This document shows, piece after piece, positions 1 to 8,571 of a stretch of 29,169 bases of DNA. The number at the start of each line of letters is the position of its first letter. The first letter of the stretch is position 1. The stretch covers positions 1 to 29,169 of the forward strand of contig JASLHL010000165.1 of NCBI GenBank assembly GCA_030152225.1. Direction: 5' to 3'. The position numbers and the translations under genes are program-made. The notes beneath the pieces are model-generated. The model did not search any database and was not told where the DNA came from. It saw nothing but the letters and a program-made list of their open reading frames with translations. This DNA comes from Flavobacterium sp. Lineage in GTDB: Bacteria > Bacteroidota > Bacteroidia > Flavobacteriales > Flavobacteriaceae.

Positions 1-24
1 CCTTCTCTCATTTCCCTTCTCCAA

Positions 25-852
25 CTAGTCAATTTTGAATGTCAAAACAGAAATAGGGGAGTGGTTTACTAAGTCTTCACTAATACTTCCGTTAAAGAAG
101 TGCGCCAAACCAGTACGGCCATGCGTTGCAATGGCGATTAAGTCTGCGTCTATTTTTTTACAGTAGTTTAAGATTCCCTTTTCAACATTGATGTCGTTGT
201 AGATACTCAAATCAAATTCTTTGTCTGTGATATCTTCTAAGAACGTATCTAAGGTTTCTTCTGCCACATGGGTAGGTTTAAAGCTATTCGGTGTGTTGAC
301 CATTAATAGGTGTAAATCAGCACCAACAATTCTGTTTAGCGCTAATGTGCTTTTGAAAGAATCTTTCATTTCACTAGTGAAGTCAGAAGCGAAAACGATG
401 TCTTTGATGCAGTTGTCGTCAAATTCTCCTTTTACTACAAATACAGGTACCGGAGAGGTGCGAACTACTTTTTGTGTGTTGGATCCTACAAAGTACTCTT
501 TCATTCCGCTAGCTCCGTGTGATCCCATTACGATAAGATCAACTTCGTTGTGTACTGCTGATTTGGTTACTCCTTGAGAGGTGCGATCTAGAATCAAGCT
601 AGTCGAAACAGTTAATCCGTCGAATAATGGATCTAATGCAATTTGTTGTAATTTTTGTTCTGCTGCATTTTTGAAAAACATCACTTCGGGAGCAGGTGTA
701 CCTTTACTAATACCATCACTTGCTTCTTGAGGCAAATCGAGGATGTGTAGTAGAATGATTTCAGCGTTGTGTTTTTTTGCAAAATTCACCCCTGCTTTAA
801 TCGCGTTTTGTGCTTGTTGTGAAAAATCTGTAGGTATTAGTATTTTTTTCAT
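25..852 (-). CDS. Universal stress protein, two tandem UspA domains
   Basis: This 275-residue cytoplasmic protein has two Usp (adenine-nucleotide alpha-hydrolase-like) domains, roughly residues 1-141 and 149-275. Domain 1 opens with MKKILIPTDFS and carries the complete ATP-binding signature G-2x-G-9x-G-S (G110, G113, G123, S124). Domain 2 opens with IVFASDFT and has the same layout, but its first glycine is Ala242 (ATHG then GS at 255-256), so its nucleotide binding may be weaker. The family responds to starvation and other stress; no specific partner can be read from the sequence. The ATG at 852 is followed directly by the domain, so the start is firm. It diverges from rimP. No clear TAnnTTTG box was found upstream of it. 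Its stop is followed by a purine-rich tract that runs off the window. Confidence 0.93.
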   Translation of the reverse strand: MKKILIPTDFSQQAQNAIKAGVNFAKKHNAEIILLHILDLPQEASDGISKGTPAPEVMFFKNAAEQKLQQIALDPLFDGLTVSTSLILDRTSQGVTKSAVHNEVDLIVMGSHGASGMKEYFVGSNTQKVVRTSPVPVFVVKGEFDDNCIKDIVFASDFTSEMKDSFKSTLALNRIVGADLHLLMVNTPNSFKPTHVAEETLDTFLEDITDKEFDLSIYNDINVEKGILNYCKKIDADLIAIATHGRTGLAHFFNGSISEDLVNHSPISVLTFKID

Positions 853-959
853 AATTACGTATAAAAGTGGATTAAGTGATTAACATGTTTTTTTAGTGTT
901 CTAAATTTAAGCATATAATTATCAATACACAAAAGTTTTTATTAGTACAAAAAAAATAG

Positions 960-968
960 TATATTTGC
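960..968 (+). promoter_or_regulatory. Bacteroidota -7 promoter box for the rimP-nusA-infB operon
   Basis: TATATTTGC matches the Bacteroidota primary sigma -7 consensus TAnnTTTG(C). No clear TTG -33 element lies at the usual distance. A start site a few bases downstream would give a leader of about 55-60 nt before the rimP ATG at 1032. It is the only strong box in the divergent uspA/rimP spacer. Confidence 0.6.
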
Positions 969-997
969 ACCGTTATTTATTAAAGAAGTTAAATAAT

Positions 998-1024
998 GAG
1001 GGGACGTAATAGTCCCCTCTTTTT
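998..1024 (+). terminator. Intrinsic terminator / attenuator in the rimP leader
   Basis: An 8-bp perfect stem (GAGGGGAC at 998-1005 with GTCCCCTC at 1012-1019) closes a 6-nt loop and is followed by five T. It lies after the rimP promoter box and 8 nt before the rimP ATG. The upstream gene uspA runs the other way, so there is no transcript for it to end except the rimP operon itself. Transcriptional attenuation is the simplest reading. The T tract is only on the plus strand, so it acts in the rimP direction. A 10-codon ORF (996-1028) spans the hairpin exactly. Confidence 0.7.
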
Positions 1025-1031
1025 ATAGCAT

Positions 1032-1499
1032 ATGACATTTAAAAACAAAGTACAAGAGTTGTTGGATGCGGCTTTAGCTGAGAAGCAAGAGTTGTTTTTG
1101 ATTGAAATGACAATATCTCCAGATAATAAGATTATGGTAATCTTAGACGGGGATCACGGGGTTAATTTGCAAGACTGTATCGATGTAAGTAGAGCTATTG
1201 AGCACAATTTAGACCGAGATGAATATGATTTCGGTTTAGAAGTTGCCTCTGCGGGAGCTACATCACCGTTGAAGTTATTGCGTCAGTATAACAAAAATAT
1301 TGGTCGAAAAGTAAAATTAGTTACGTTGGATCAAGAGAAATACGAGGCGACAATAGCTGAAGTCAGAGATGCATCGATCGTATTACAGTGGAAGGCCCGT
1401 GAGGCTAAAGCTGTTGGAAAAGGAAAGGTTACAGTTGAAAAAGAAGCTGTTATACCATTCGAAAATATAAAAGAAGCTAGTATAATAATTTCATTTTAA
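1032..1499 (+). CDS. rimP: Ribosome maturation factor RimP
   Basis: This 155-aa protein fits the usual 150-160 aa length of RimP, which assists late assembly of the 30S subunit. The N-terminal domain (about 1-80) contains the typical [10 protein letters not shown] helix and the LEVASAG segment. The usual EVSSPG motif of other phyla is altered here to [11 protein letters not shown], as is common in this group. The C-terminal Sm-like domain (about 90-155) follows [10 protein letters not shown]. It is first in a rimP-nusA-infB operon, with an 11-bp gap to nusA. Expression is probably controlled by the leader hairpin 8 nt upstream. ATG at 1032 is the only sensible start. Confidence 0.93.
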   Translation: MTFKNKVQELLDAALAEKQELFLIEMTISPDNKIMVILDGDHGVNLQDCIDVSRAIEHNLDRDEYDFGLEVASAGATSPLKLLRQYNKNIGRKVKLVTLDQEKYEATIAEVRDASIVLQWKAREAKAVGKGKVTVEKEAVIPFENIKEASIIISF

Positions 1500-1510
1500 A
1501 AAAATATCAG

Positions 1511-2749
1511 ATGGAGAATAGTGGTTTAGTAGAATCGTTCTCAGAATTTCAAGAGTTAAAATACATTGACCGAGTTACGTTAATGGCCATCTTAGAAGAT
1601 GTATTCCGCAATGCATTGAAAAAGAAATATGGCGATGACGATAATTTCGATATCATTATTAACCCTGATAAAGGAGATTTCCAGGTGTTTAGAAGCAGAA
1701 TCGTTGTAAATGACGGGGAAGTTGAAGATGAGAAATACGAAATTTCATTAAGTGAAGCAAGAAAAATTGAATCTGATTTCGAAGTAGGGGAAGAAGTTTC
1801 AGAAGAAGTAAAATTAGAAGATATTGGAAGAAGAGCTGTTTTAGCTTTACGTCAATATTTGAATTCAAAAGTGACAGAGCATGACAATGCTACACTATAT
1901 AAGCAGTTTAAAGAGGTAATCGGAGAGATTTACGTAGCAGAAGTGCATCATATTCGCCCAAAAGTTGTAATTTTGATGGATGATGAAGGAAATGAAATCG
2001 TTTTGCCAAAAGAAAAACAAATTCCTTCTGACTTTTTCAGAAAAGGAGATACTGTAAAAGGAATTATTGAGGCTGTTGAATTGAAAGGAGCAAAACCTCA
2101 AATTATCATGTCTAGAACGTCTAACAGATTCTTAGAAAGATTGTTAGAACAAGAGATCCCGGAGATCGGAGAAGACAAGATTTTCGTAAAGAGAGTCGTT
2201 CGTATCCCAGGTGAAAAAGCAAAAATTGCTGTAGAAGGATCAGATGATCGCATTGATCCTGTTGGAGCTTGTGTGGGAATGAAAGGATCGCGTATCCATG
2301 GAATCGTTAGAGAACTTGGAAATGAAAATATCGATGTGATTCATTACACTGCAAATACAGACTTGTTTATCAAACGTGCATTAGCACCAGCGAAAGTAAA
2401 TAAAGTCGTATTTGATGAAGAGACCAAAAAAGCAAATGTATATTTAGATACAGAAGAGGTTTCTAGAGCAATTGGTAAAGGAGGGCAAAACATTAAGTTA
2501 GCCGGAATGTTAACGGGATTTGATATCGATGTGATGCGTGAATTAAACCCAGAAGATGACGATGTTGAATTAAGAGAATTCAGCGATGAAATCGATGTAT
2601 GGGTAATTGAAGAGTTTGCGAAGATTGGATTGGATACAGCAAAAAGCGTGTTGAACTTGAGTGTTGAAGAGTTAATCAAACGCACGGACTTAGAAGAAGA
2701 GACCATTCAAGAGGTGCTCCGTATTCTTAAGGAAGAGTTTGAAGATTAA
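1511..2749 (+). CDS. nusA: Transcription termination/antitermination factor NusA
   Basis: NusA binds RNA polymerase and nascent RNA, modulating pausing, intrinsic termination and antitermination. The 412 residues show the N-terminal RNAP-binding domain (about 1-125), an S1 domain (about 135-200, with GEIYVAEVHHIRPKVVI) and two KH domains with their glycine loops (GACVGMKGSR near 252 and AIGKGGQNIK near 320). The tail (about 360-412) has helix-hairpin-like sequence (IGLDTAKSVLNLSVEEL) but no second acidic repeat as in E. coli NusA. It is the middle gene of the operon, after rimP (11-bp gap) and before infB (51-bp gap). In other bacteria NusA can regulate its own operon by termination, which makes the leader hairpin at 998-1024 relevant. 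Confidence 0.97.
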   Translation: MENSGLVESFSEFQELKYIDRVTLMAILEDVFRNALKKKYGDDDNFDIIINPDKGDFQVFRSRIVVNDGEVEDEKYEISLSEARKIESDFEVGEEVSEEVKLEDIGRRAVLALRQYLNSKVTEHDNATLYKQFKEVIGEIYVAEVHHIRPKVVILMDDEGNEIVLPKEKQIPSDFFRKGDTVKGIIEAVELKGAKPQIIMSRTSNRFLERLLEQEIPEIGEDKIFVKRVVRIPGEKAKIAVEGSDDRIDPVGACVGMKGSRIHGIVRELGNENIDVIHYTANTDLFIKRALAPAKVNKVVFDEETKKANVYLDTEEVSRAIGKGGQNIKLAGMLTGFDIDVMRELNPEDDDVELREFSDEIDVWVIEEFAKIGLDTAKSVLNLSVEELIKRTDLEEETIQEVLRILKEEFED

Positions 2750-2800
2750 ATCAACACTTCTATTAACAACACAACACAAATAATACACTAAAAAGATAAT

Positions 2801-5797
2801 ATGTCTGAAGAAAGAGCAATAAGAATAAATAAAGTTTTAAGGGAATTAAACATTTCTCTAGATAGAGCCGTGGACTTTTTGAAAGGCAAAGGGTATGAAA
2901 TTGAAGCAACACCAAATGCTAAGATTTCACAAGAAGAATTCAACGTTCTTAATAAACAGTTTTCTGCTGATAGAGGGAAAAAGGAAGCTTCTATTGAAGT
3001 AAGTGAAGAGAAGAGAAAAGAAAAGGAAGCGCTTAAAATTGAGCGTGAACGCGAATTAGAAGAAAAGAGAAAACAAGAAGAACAAGCTCGTATCAAGAAA
3101 GAACAAGAGATCATTAGAGCCAAAGCAGAAGAGCAAGTTGCGATTAAAACTGTGGGTCAAATTGATCTTGAACCTAAAAAAACTTTAGAAACTTCTTCAG
3201 CTGTATCTGACAAAGTTGTGGAGAAAGAAGAGATTAAAGCTGAGCCTGTAAAGAGAGAAGAACCAGTTGCGAAAGAAAGCGTTGCACAAGAAAAAGTAGA
3301 GGAGAAAGTAGAAGCTACTCCTGCTGCTAAGGTTAATGTCGATTCTAAAACTGATTCAGCAAAAAATACGACAAAGAAAGTTGAAGCTAAAAAAGTAGCG
3401 AATAAAGAATCAAAAGTAAAAGACAAACCTGTGGAAGAAAAGCAACAGAAGGAGTCTGCTAAAGTAGCAAACGAAGAAACTAGAGTAGTGGAAGACGATA
3501 AGGTTGATGCGAAATTAGGTGATGAAATCATCAAAACGAACTATCAAAAACTTTCGGGAACTACATTTACAGGGCAAACGATCGATTTATCTCAGTTTGA
3601 CAAGCCTAAGAAGAAGAAGGAAGAGAAGAAGGATGACAAAAAGGGCAATGTTGCTGGTAGAAATAAAAGAAAACGTATTGCTAAACCTGCTACAGAAGGG
3701 GCTGGAACAAACCAGAACAATGCAGGTGGAAACACAAATAAACCAGGGGGGAACAATGCAAACCGCCCAGGTGGAAATAACGCAAACCGCCCAGGTGGAA
3801 ACAACGCAAATCGCCCAGGTGGAAACAATGGTAAATTCAATAAGAATAACAACAACAACCGTAGAAATGCTCCAGTTGTAAAAGCTGAGCCAACGGATGA
3901 AGAAGTTAAAAACCAAATTAAAGAAACCCTTGAGCGTTTACAAGGAAAAGGAAATCGTTCCAAAGCAGCTAAATATCGTAGAGATAAACGCGATGTTCAC
4001 CGTAAAAAATCAGACGAGGAACAAAGAGCATTGGAAGCAGGTAACAAAGTGCTTAAAGTAACGGAATTCGTTACAGTAGGTGAAATTGCTACCATGATGG
4101 ATGTGCCGATTACTAAAGTAATTGGAACTTGTATGTCGTTGGGTATCATGGTTACAATGAATCAACGTCTGGATGCAGAAACGTTGACTATTGTAGCGGA
4201 TGAATTTGGTTTCGAAGTAGACTTTACTACTGCTGACTTGGAGGAAGCAATTGAAGAAACTCCAGATAGACCAGAAGATCTAAAACCTCGTGCACCTATC
4301 GTTACCGTGATGGGACACGTGGATCACGGTAAGACCTCTTTATTGGATTATGTGCGTAAAGCCAACGTAATTGCAGGAGAGTCTGGAGGAATTACACAAC
4401 ATATCGGTGCGTATGGAGTAACGTTAGAGAATGGACAACGAATTACCTTCTTAGATACTCCAGGACACGAGGCGTTTACCGCTATGCGTGCACGTGGAGC
4501 GCAAGTAACTGATATCGTAATTATCGTTATTGCAGCGGATGATGACATCATGCCACAAACTAAAGAGGCAATCAGTCACGCACAAGCTGCAGGAGTACCT
4601 ATCATTTTTGCGATCAATAAAGTGGATAAGCCAACAGCAAATCCAGAGAAGATTAAAGAGAAATTAGCTTCGATGAATTTATTGGTTGAAGAATGGGGAG
4701 GTACGTACCAATCACAAGATATCTCAGCTAAACAAGGGATCGGAATGAAAGAATTGTTGGAGAAAGTTTTACTTGAAGCAGAGATGTTAGAGTTAAAAGC
4801 AAATCCAGATAAATTGGCATCCGGAACAGTTGTTGAGGCTTATTTAGATAAAGGACGTGGATATGTGTCTACGGTATTAGTACAAGCAGGTACATTAAGA
4901 GTAGGAGATTACCTATTAGCAGGATGTAACCACGGTAAAGTACGTGCTATGCACGATGAGCGTGGAAATGCTGTACAAGAGGCAGGACCTTCAAGACCAA
5001 TTTCTGTATTGGGATTAGATGGTGCGCCAGGAGCGGGAGACAAATTCAACGTATTTGAAGAAGAGAAAGAAGCAAAACAAATTGCCGCTAAACGTACGCA
5101 ATTGTTACGTGAGCAGTCCGTTCGTGCACAAAGACACATTACCTTAGCAGAGATCGGACGTCGTATCGCATTAGGAGATTTCAAAGAGTTGAACATTATC
5201 CTAAAAGGAGACGTGGATGGATCTGTTGAAGCACTTTCTGATTCCTTCTCTAAATTGTCTACAGAAGAAATTCAAATCAATATTATTCACAAAGGAGTGG
5301 GTGCAATTACAGAATCTGACGTATTGTTAGCTTCTGCATCAGATGCGATTATTATCGGATTCAACGTACGTCCAATGGCTTCGGCTAAGGTGTTAGCTGA
5401 TAAAGAAGAAATCGATATCCGCAACTACTCAATCATTTATGACGCAATTGACGACTTGAAAGACGCAATGGAAGGTATGTTATCTCCAGAGTTGAAAGAA
5501 GAAGTTACAGGTACAGCTGAAATTAGAGAGCTATTCAAGATTTCTAAAGTGGGTACAATTGCAGGATGTATGGTTATTGATGGAAAAATCTTCCGTAATT
5601 CTAGAATCCGCTTAATCCGCGAGGGAGTTGTAATCTATACAGGTGAACTTACGGCACTTAGACGTTTCAAAGATGACGTGAAAGAAGTATCGAAAGGATA
5701 TGATTGTGGTATCCAAATCAAGAACTACAACGATATCAAGGAGTACGATACGATCGAAGCATTCCAAGAAGTAGAAGTGAAGAAAAAGCTTAAATAA
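2801..5797 (+). CDS. infB: Translation initiation factor IF-2
   Basis: IF-2 is the GTPase that brings initiator tRNA to the 30S subunit and promotes subunit joining. The 998-aa protein has an IF2 N-terminal domain (about 1-55), a long charged Lys/Glu/Ala-rich linker (about 60-310), an Asn/Gly/Arg repeat tract (313-344), a second IF2_N-like helix region (about 420-480) and then the GTPase core. G1 is GHVDHGKT at 505-512, G3 is DTPGH at 552-556, G4 is NKVD at 606-609; domain II and the IF2 C-terminal domains follow. It is the last gene of the rimP-nusA-infB operon and is followed by a strong terminator at 5821. The linker is low in complexity but the frame is open throughout. Confidence 0.98.
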   Translation: MSEERAIRINKVLRELNISLDRAVDFLKGKGYEIEATPNAKISQEEFNVLNKQFSADRGKKEASIEVSEEKRKEKEALKIERERELEEKRKQEEQARIKKEQEIIRAKAEEQVAIKTVGQIDLEPKKTLETSSAVSDKVVEKEEIKAEPVKREEPVAKESVAQEKVEEKVEATPAAKVNVDSKTDSAKNTTKKVEAKKVANKESKVKDKPVEEKQQKESAKVANEETRVVEDDKVDAKLGDEIIKTNYQKLSGTTFTGQTIDLSQFDKPKKKKEEKKDDKKGNVAGRNKRKRIAKPATEGAGTNQNNAGGNTNKPGGNNANRPGGNNANRPGGNNANRPGGNNGKFNKNNNNNRRNAPVVKAEPTDEEVKNQIKETLERLQGKGNRSKAAKYRRDKRDVHRKKSDEEQRALEAGNKVLKVTEFVTVGEIATMMDVPITKVIGTCMSLGIMVTMNQRLDAETLTIVADEFGFEVDFTTADLEEAIEETPDRPEDLKPRAPIVTVMGHVDHGKTSLLDYVRKANVIAGESGGITQHIGAYGVTLENGQRITFLDTPGHEAFTAMRARGAQVTDIVIIVIAADDDIMPQTKEAISHAQAAGVPIIFAINKVDKPTANPEKIKEKLASMNLLVEEWGGTYQSQDISAKQGIGMKELLEKVLLEAEMLELKANPDKLASGTVVEAYLDKGRGYVSTVLVQAGTLRVGDYLLAGCNHGKVRAMHDERGNAVQEAGPSRPISVLGLDGAPGAGDKFNVFEEEKEAKQIAAKRTQLLREQSVRAQRHITLAEIGRRIALGDFKELNIILKGDVDGSVEALSDSFSKLSTEEIQINIIHKGVGAITESDVLLASASDAIIIGFNVRPMASAKVLADKEEIDIRNYSIIYDAIDDLKDAMEGMLSPELKEEVTGTAEIRELFKISKVGTIAGCMVIDGKIFRNSRIRLIREGVVIYTGELTALRRFKDDVKEVSKGYDCGIQIKNYNDIKEYDTIEAFQEVEVKKKLK
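3737..3832 (+). repeat. 24-bp in-frame tandem repeat inside infB
   Basis: Four tandem 24-bp units encode N(K/R)PGGNNA-type octapeptides at IF-2 residues 313-344. Units 2-4 are almost identical, with only synonymous C/T changes apart from the last residue. The tract lies in the disordered linker before the GTPase and is followed by more Asn codons, so it probably varies in copy number between strains. Confidence 0.9.
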
Positions 5798-5820
5798 GCC
5801 GATTTTTACTACCCTATAGC

Positions 5821-5852
5821 AAAGAGAGATTCGCAAGAATCTCTCTTTTTTT
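5821..5852 (+). terminator. Intrinsic terminator after infB
   Basis: A 12-bp perfect stem (5821-5832 with 5837-5848) has a stable GCAA tetraloop and a T-rich tail. It lies 23 bp after the infB stop and ends the rimP-nusA-infB operon. Confidence 0.92.
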
Positions 5853-5917
5853 ATGACAAAATGACAGCTTTTTTTATTTGGCGCGCCATTTGCTATTTTA
5901 TATGGTGAACATTAATT

Positions 5918-6601
5918 GTGATATCTATGATGATATGGGGTTTTATGATTGCCATGATGCTTGTCAGCTGGTGGGTGGGTAATCGTTTACAGACAAAGTT
6001 TAAAAAGTATTCTGAGGTACATTTACAGAATGGTATGAGTGGTGCAGAAATTGCCCAAAAAATGCTTTTCGATCATGGAATCAGAGACGTTCGCGTGATT
6101 TCCACGCCGGGAAGATTGACGGATCATTACAATCCGATGGATAAGACAGTAAATTTAAGTGAGGCCGTTTACAATCAGCGTAATGCCGCAGCGGCTGCTG
6201 TAGCAGCACACGAGGTAGGACACGCCGTACAACATGCACAAGCGTACTCTTGGTTGACCATGCGTTCTAAAATGGTGCCTGTTTTAGAAGTGTCCTCTAA
6301 ATTTATGCCCTTCGTGTTAATTGGAGGTGTTTTATTGATTAAAACCTTCCCACAATTGCTTTTATTGGGTATCGTATTATTCGCCCTAACAACGCTGTTT
6401 TCGTTTATTACGCTACCAGTAGAATACGACGCGAGTAACCGTGCATTGAAGTGGTTAGAAGCTAAAAATATCGTGACACCACAAGAATTAGTAGGGTCTA
6501 AAGATGCGTTGAAATGGGCGGCTAGGACCTATGTAGTCGCTGCAATATCTTCTTTAGGTACTTTATTATACTACGTCATGATTTACATGAATAGAAGGTA
6601 A
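5918..6601 (+). CDS. Membrane zinc metallopeptidase, YugP family (Zn_peptidase_2)
   Basis: This is a 227-aa membrane protein with a zinc-binding HEXXH motif (HEVGH at 98-102) just after an Ala-rich helix, and a later glutamate (E169 in LPVEYDAS) that is the likely third ligand. Hydrophobic segments lie near residues 4-20, 131-165 (a double stretch) and 203-222. This is the layout of the YugP/neutral zinc metallopeptidase family, whose substrates are mostly unknown. The GTG at 5918 gives MISMMIW; ATG codons at 5927 and 5930 are equally possible starts and shorten the protein by only 3-4 residues. It stands alone between two terminators and is probably transcribed from its own promoter. Confidence 0.88.
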   Translation: MISMMIWGFMIAMMLVSWWVGNRLQTKFKKYSEVHLQNGMSGAEIAQKMLFDHGIRDVRVISTPGRLTDHYNPMDKTVNLSEAVYNQRNAAAAAVAAHEVGHAVQHAQAYSWLTMRSKMVPVLEVSSKFMPFVLIGGVLLIKTFPQLLLLGIVLFALTTLFSFITLPVEYDASNRALKWLEAKNIVTPQELVGSKDALKWAARTYVVAAISSLGTLLYYVMIYMNRR

Positions 6602-6633
6602 ATAACTGTTTTTTATTATATTTTAATTGTTTT

Positions 6634-6663
6634 AAAAAGGATTTCTAACGAAATCCTTTTTTT
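6634..6663. terminator. Bidirectional terminator between convergent genes
   Basis: A 12-bp perfect stem (AAAAAGGATTTC at 6634-6645 with its complement at 6650-6661) around a TAAC loop has A and T runs on both sides, so it can end transcripts from both the metallopeptidase gene (+) and the EEP-family gene (-). Its right edge touches the stop codon of the latter. Confidence 0.9.
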
Positions 6664-7474
6664 ATTGTATTTCGATGAGTAGCGGAATGTGATCTGAGAT
6701 TTTGTTTGCTTCTTTTATCGTTTCAAAATCCTCAAAAAATAAGAGTGCTTTGGTTGACTTAACAGTAAAGTGCGTTTGTTGAAGAAAGATATTGTCATAC
6801 GCATTGGCCAAACAATCTCCCTGAATACACTTCTGACGCAGCGAGGTCTTTTGTTGCGTAAAGGCTGGTGTATATCCTTGCTTTTTAAGAGGATTGAATA
6901 CCGAATGCGATTCTGGCGTATTAAAATCGCCTAGAAAAATAAGATTTTTATCCTTGTACACTTCAGGTAGAAACTTCAGGTATTTGATTTCTTTTTCCGG
7001 TTGGTGTTTCTTGGGTAAAGCGTGTAAATTGACAAGGGTAAATTCAATATCCTTGTACTGAAAAGTTGCCATATAGGGCTCTCGTTCAATTTCTTCCTGA
7101 TAGGTTGGATCCAAAAAAGCTTTCTTTTGCAGTTTTACCTGTTTAGTTTTCCACAAATACGCATAGCGCTCAGAACGATAGGGCGAACTTACGGTAGGAT
7201 CGCTTAACGCATACTCCCATTTGGCTCCACTTTTGCGATTGAGCTCCTCATGTAAGGCAGCAAGCGTTTGTGCTCCACTGGGATTGGTAACAATCTCCTG
7301 AATAGCCACAATATCCGCTTGCTTCATTATTTTAGCCATATAGCTGATGTGTTCTTCGGTTTTACTACTTCCTAAGTTTTTTAAGTTCCAAGTCATAATT
7401 TTAACTTGAGCGAACAACAGTAAAGGGGCAAATACAAATAAAAAAACCAGGGTGGTTTTGATAAAATTAGGCAT
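6662..7474 (-). CDS. Secreted endonuclease/exonuclease/phosphatase-fold protein
   Basis: The 270-aa protein has a signal peptide (about 1-22, ending LLLFAQ) and then a DNase I-like EEP domain. The conserved set can be read directly: N30 (TWNLKNLG), E60 (VAIQE), H151 (VNLHA), D183 and N185 (LGDFNTP), and the C-terminal S-D-H (D261, H262). These are the metal and catalytic residues of the superfamily, so the protein should be an active phosphodiesterase. The substrate (DNA, RNA, lipid or phosphoester) cannot be told from sequence. Two cysteines (216, 221) could form a disulphide after export. It diverges from ribF across a 143-bp spacer and ends in a shared terminator. Confidence 0.87.
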   Translation of the reverse strand: MPNFIKTTLVFLFVFAPLLLFAQVKIMTWNLKNLGSSKTEEHISYMAKIMKQADIVAIQEIVTNPSGAQTLAALHEELNRKSGAKWEYALSDPTVSSPYRSERYAYLWKTKQVKLQKKAFLDPTYQEEIEREPYMATFQYKDIEFTLVNLHALPKKHQPEKEIKYLKFLPEVYKDKNLIFLGDFNTPESHSVFNPLKKQGYTPAFTQQKTSLRQKCIQGDCLANAYDNIFLQQTHFTVKSTKALLFFEDFETIKEANKISDHIPLLIEIQ

Positions 7475-7617
7475 GTTAATTACTTTAGATTGGGCGTATT
7501 ATTGTGTAATATTTAAGGTGATTTGTAAAAAATGAAGTATTTTTACGGTTCGAAATTTTGTTTAGAAAAACGGGGCGAAATTAAGTAAAATCCCTTTAAA
7601 AGACTAAAGTTATCATT

Positions 7618-8571
7618 GTGAAAGTATTTTCTTCCATTGGCGAATTTAAAACCGATAAAAAAGTTGTCGCAACCTTAGGAACCTTTGACGGGGTTCATGT
7701 TGGACATCAAATGATTATAAAAAAATTAGTAGATGCTGCTACTGTATTGGATGCTGAAAGTTTAGTATTGACCTTCTTTCCTCATCCGCGTATGGTACTC
7801 AAGCAGGATCACGGTATTCGCTTATTAAATACACTGGAGGAGAAGCAGGAACTTTTAGCTGATTTGGGATTGCACAACTTAGTCGTACAAAAATTTGATT
7901 TAGATTTTGCCAATTTAAGTGCGGAAGACTTTGTCAAACAAGTATTAGTCGATACGTTTAATATCTCTAAAATCATCATCGGTTATGACCACCGTTTTGG
8001 AAAGAATCGAACGGCAGATATTCACGACTTAAAGCGTTTTGGTGCGCGTTATGGATTTGAAGTAGAAGAAATTTCGGCTCAGGAAATTGATCATGTGTCC
8101 ATTAGTTCTACAAAGATTCGAACCGCTTTAGAAGCTGGGAATATCGCCCTAGCCAATGAGTTTTTAGGACATGAATACTATTTCTCTGGTCGCGTAATTC
8201 AAGGGAAGAAACTTGGCCGTACCCTTGGTTTTCCAACGGCTAATTTCGAAATATCAGAATCATATAAAATGATTCCACAAAATGGGATTTACGTGGTTGA
8301 ATCGGAAATTGATGGAGTAAATGTCAAAGGAATGATGAGTATTGGTATCAATCCTACCTTTGTTGACCATCCCCATACAGTAGAAGTAAATTACCTAGAT
8401 TGGTCTGGTGATTTATATGATAAGACGCTTAAAGTTCGTATCTTGGATCGCATTAGAGATGAACAAAAATTTAATTCGCTAGAGGCGCTTGTCGAACAAC
8501 TGAAAATGGATGAACAAGCGACGCGAGCATATTTTAACCGCTATGTGGAAAAAAGCCCTTCAACCCGTTGA
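7618..8571 (+). CDS. ribF: Bifunctional riboflavin kinase / FMN adenylyltransferase RibF
   Basis: RibF converts riboflavin to FMN and FMN to FAD. The 317-aa protein has an N-terminal adenylyltransferase domain (about 1-175) with GTFDGVHVGH at 21-30, FFPHPR at 53-58, GYDHRFGKN at 122-130 and the ISSTKIR motif at 162-168. The C-terminal riboflavin kinase domain (about 185-305) has GRTLGFPTANF at 200-210, with PTAN at 206-209, and the likely catalytic E256 (EVNYLD). The start is a GTG at 7618; it sits right before the first beta strand and no in-frame ATG is better. The 3' end overlaps the next gene by 29 bp, so the two are likely cotranscribed and translationally coupled. Confidence 0.96.
   Translation: MKVFSSIGEFKTDKKVVATLGTFDGVHVGHQMIIKKLVDAATVLDAESLVLTFFPHPRMVLKQDHGIRLLNTLEEKQELLADLGLHNLVVQKFDLDFANLSAEDFVKQVLVDTFNISKIIIGYDHRFGKNRTADIHDLKRFGARYGFEVEEISAQEIDHVSISSTKIRTALEAGNIALANEFLGHEYYFSGRVIQGKKLGRTLGFPTANFEISESYKMIPQNGIYVVESEIDGVNVKGMMSIGINPTFVDHPHTVEVNYLDWSGDLYDKTLKVRILDRIRDEQKFNSLEALVEQLKMDEQATRAYFNRYVEKSPSTR

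Noticed and set aside
3157..3963. Long antisense ORFs opposite the infB linker (Ser/Phe/Thr-rich)
   Set aside because: They are the shadow of the Lys/Glu- and Asn/Gly-rich repeats in IF-2 on the other strand.
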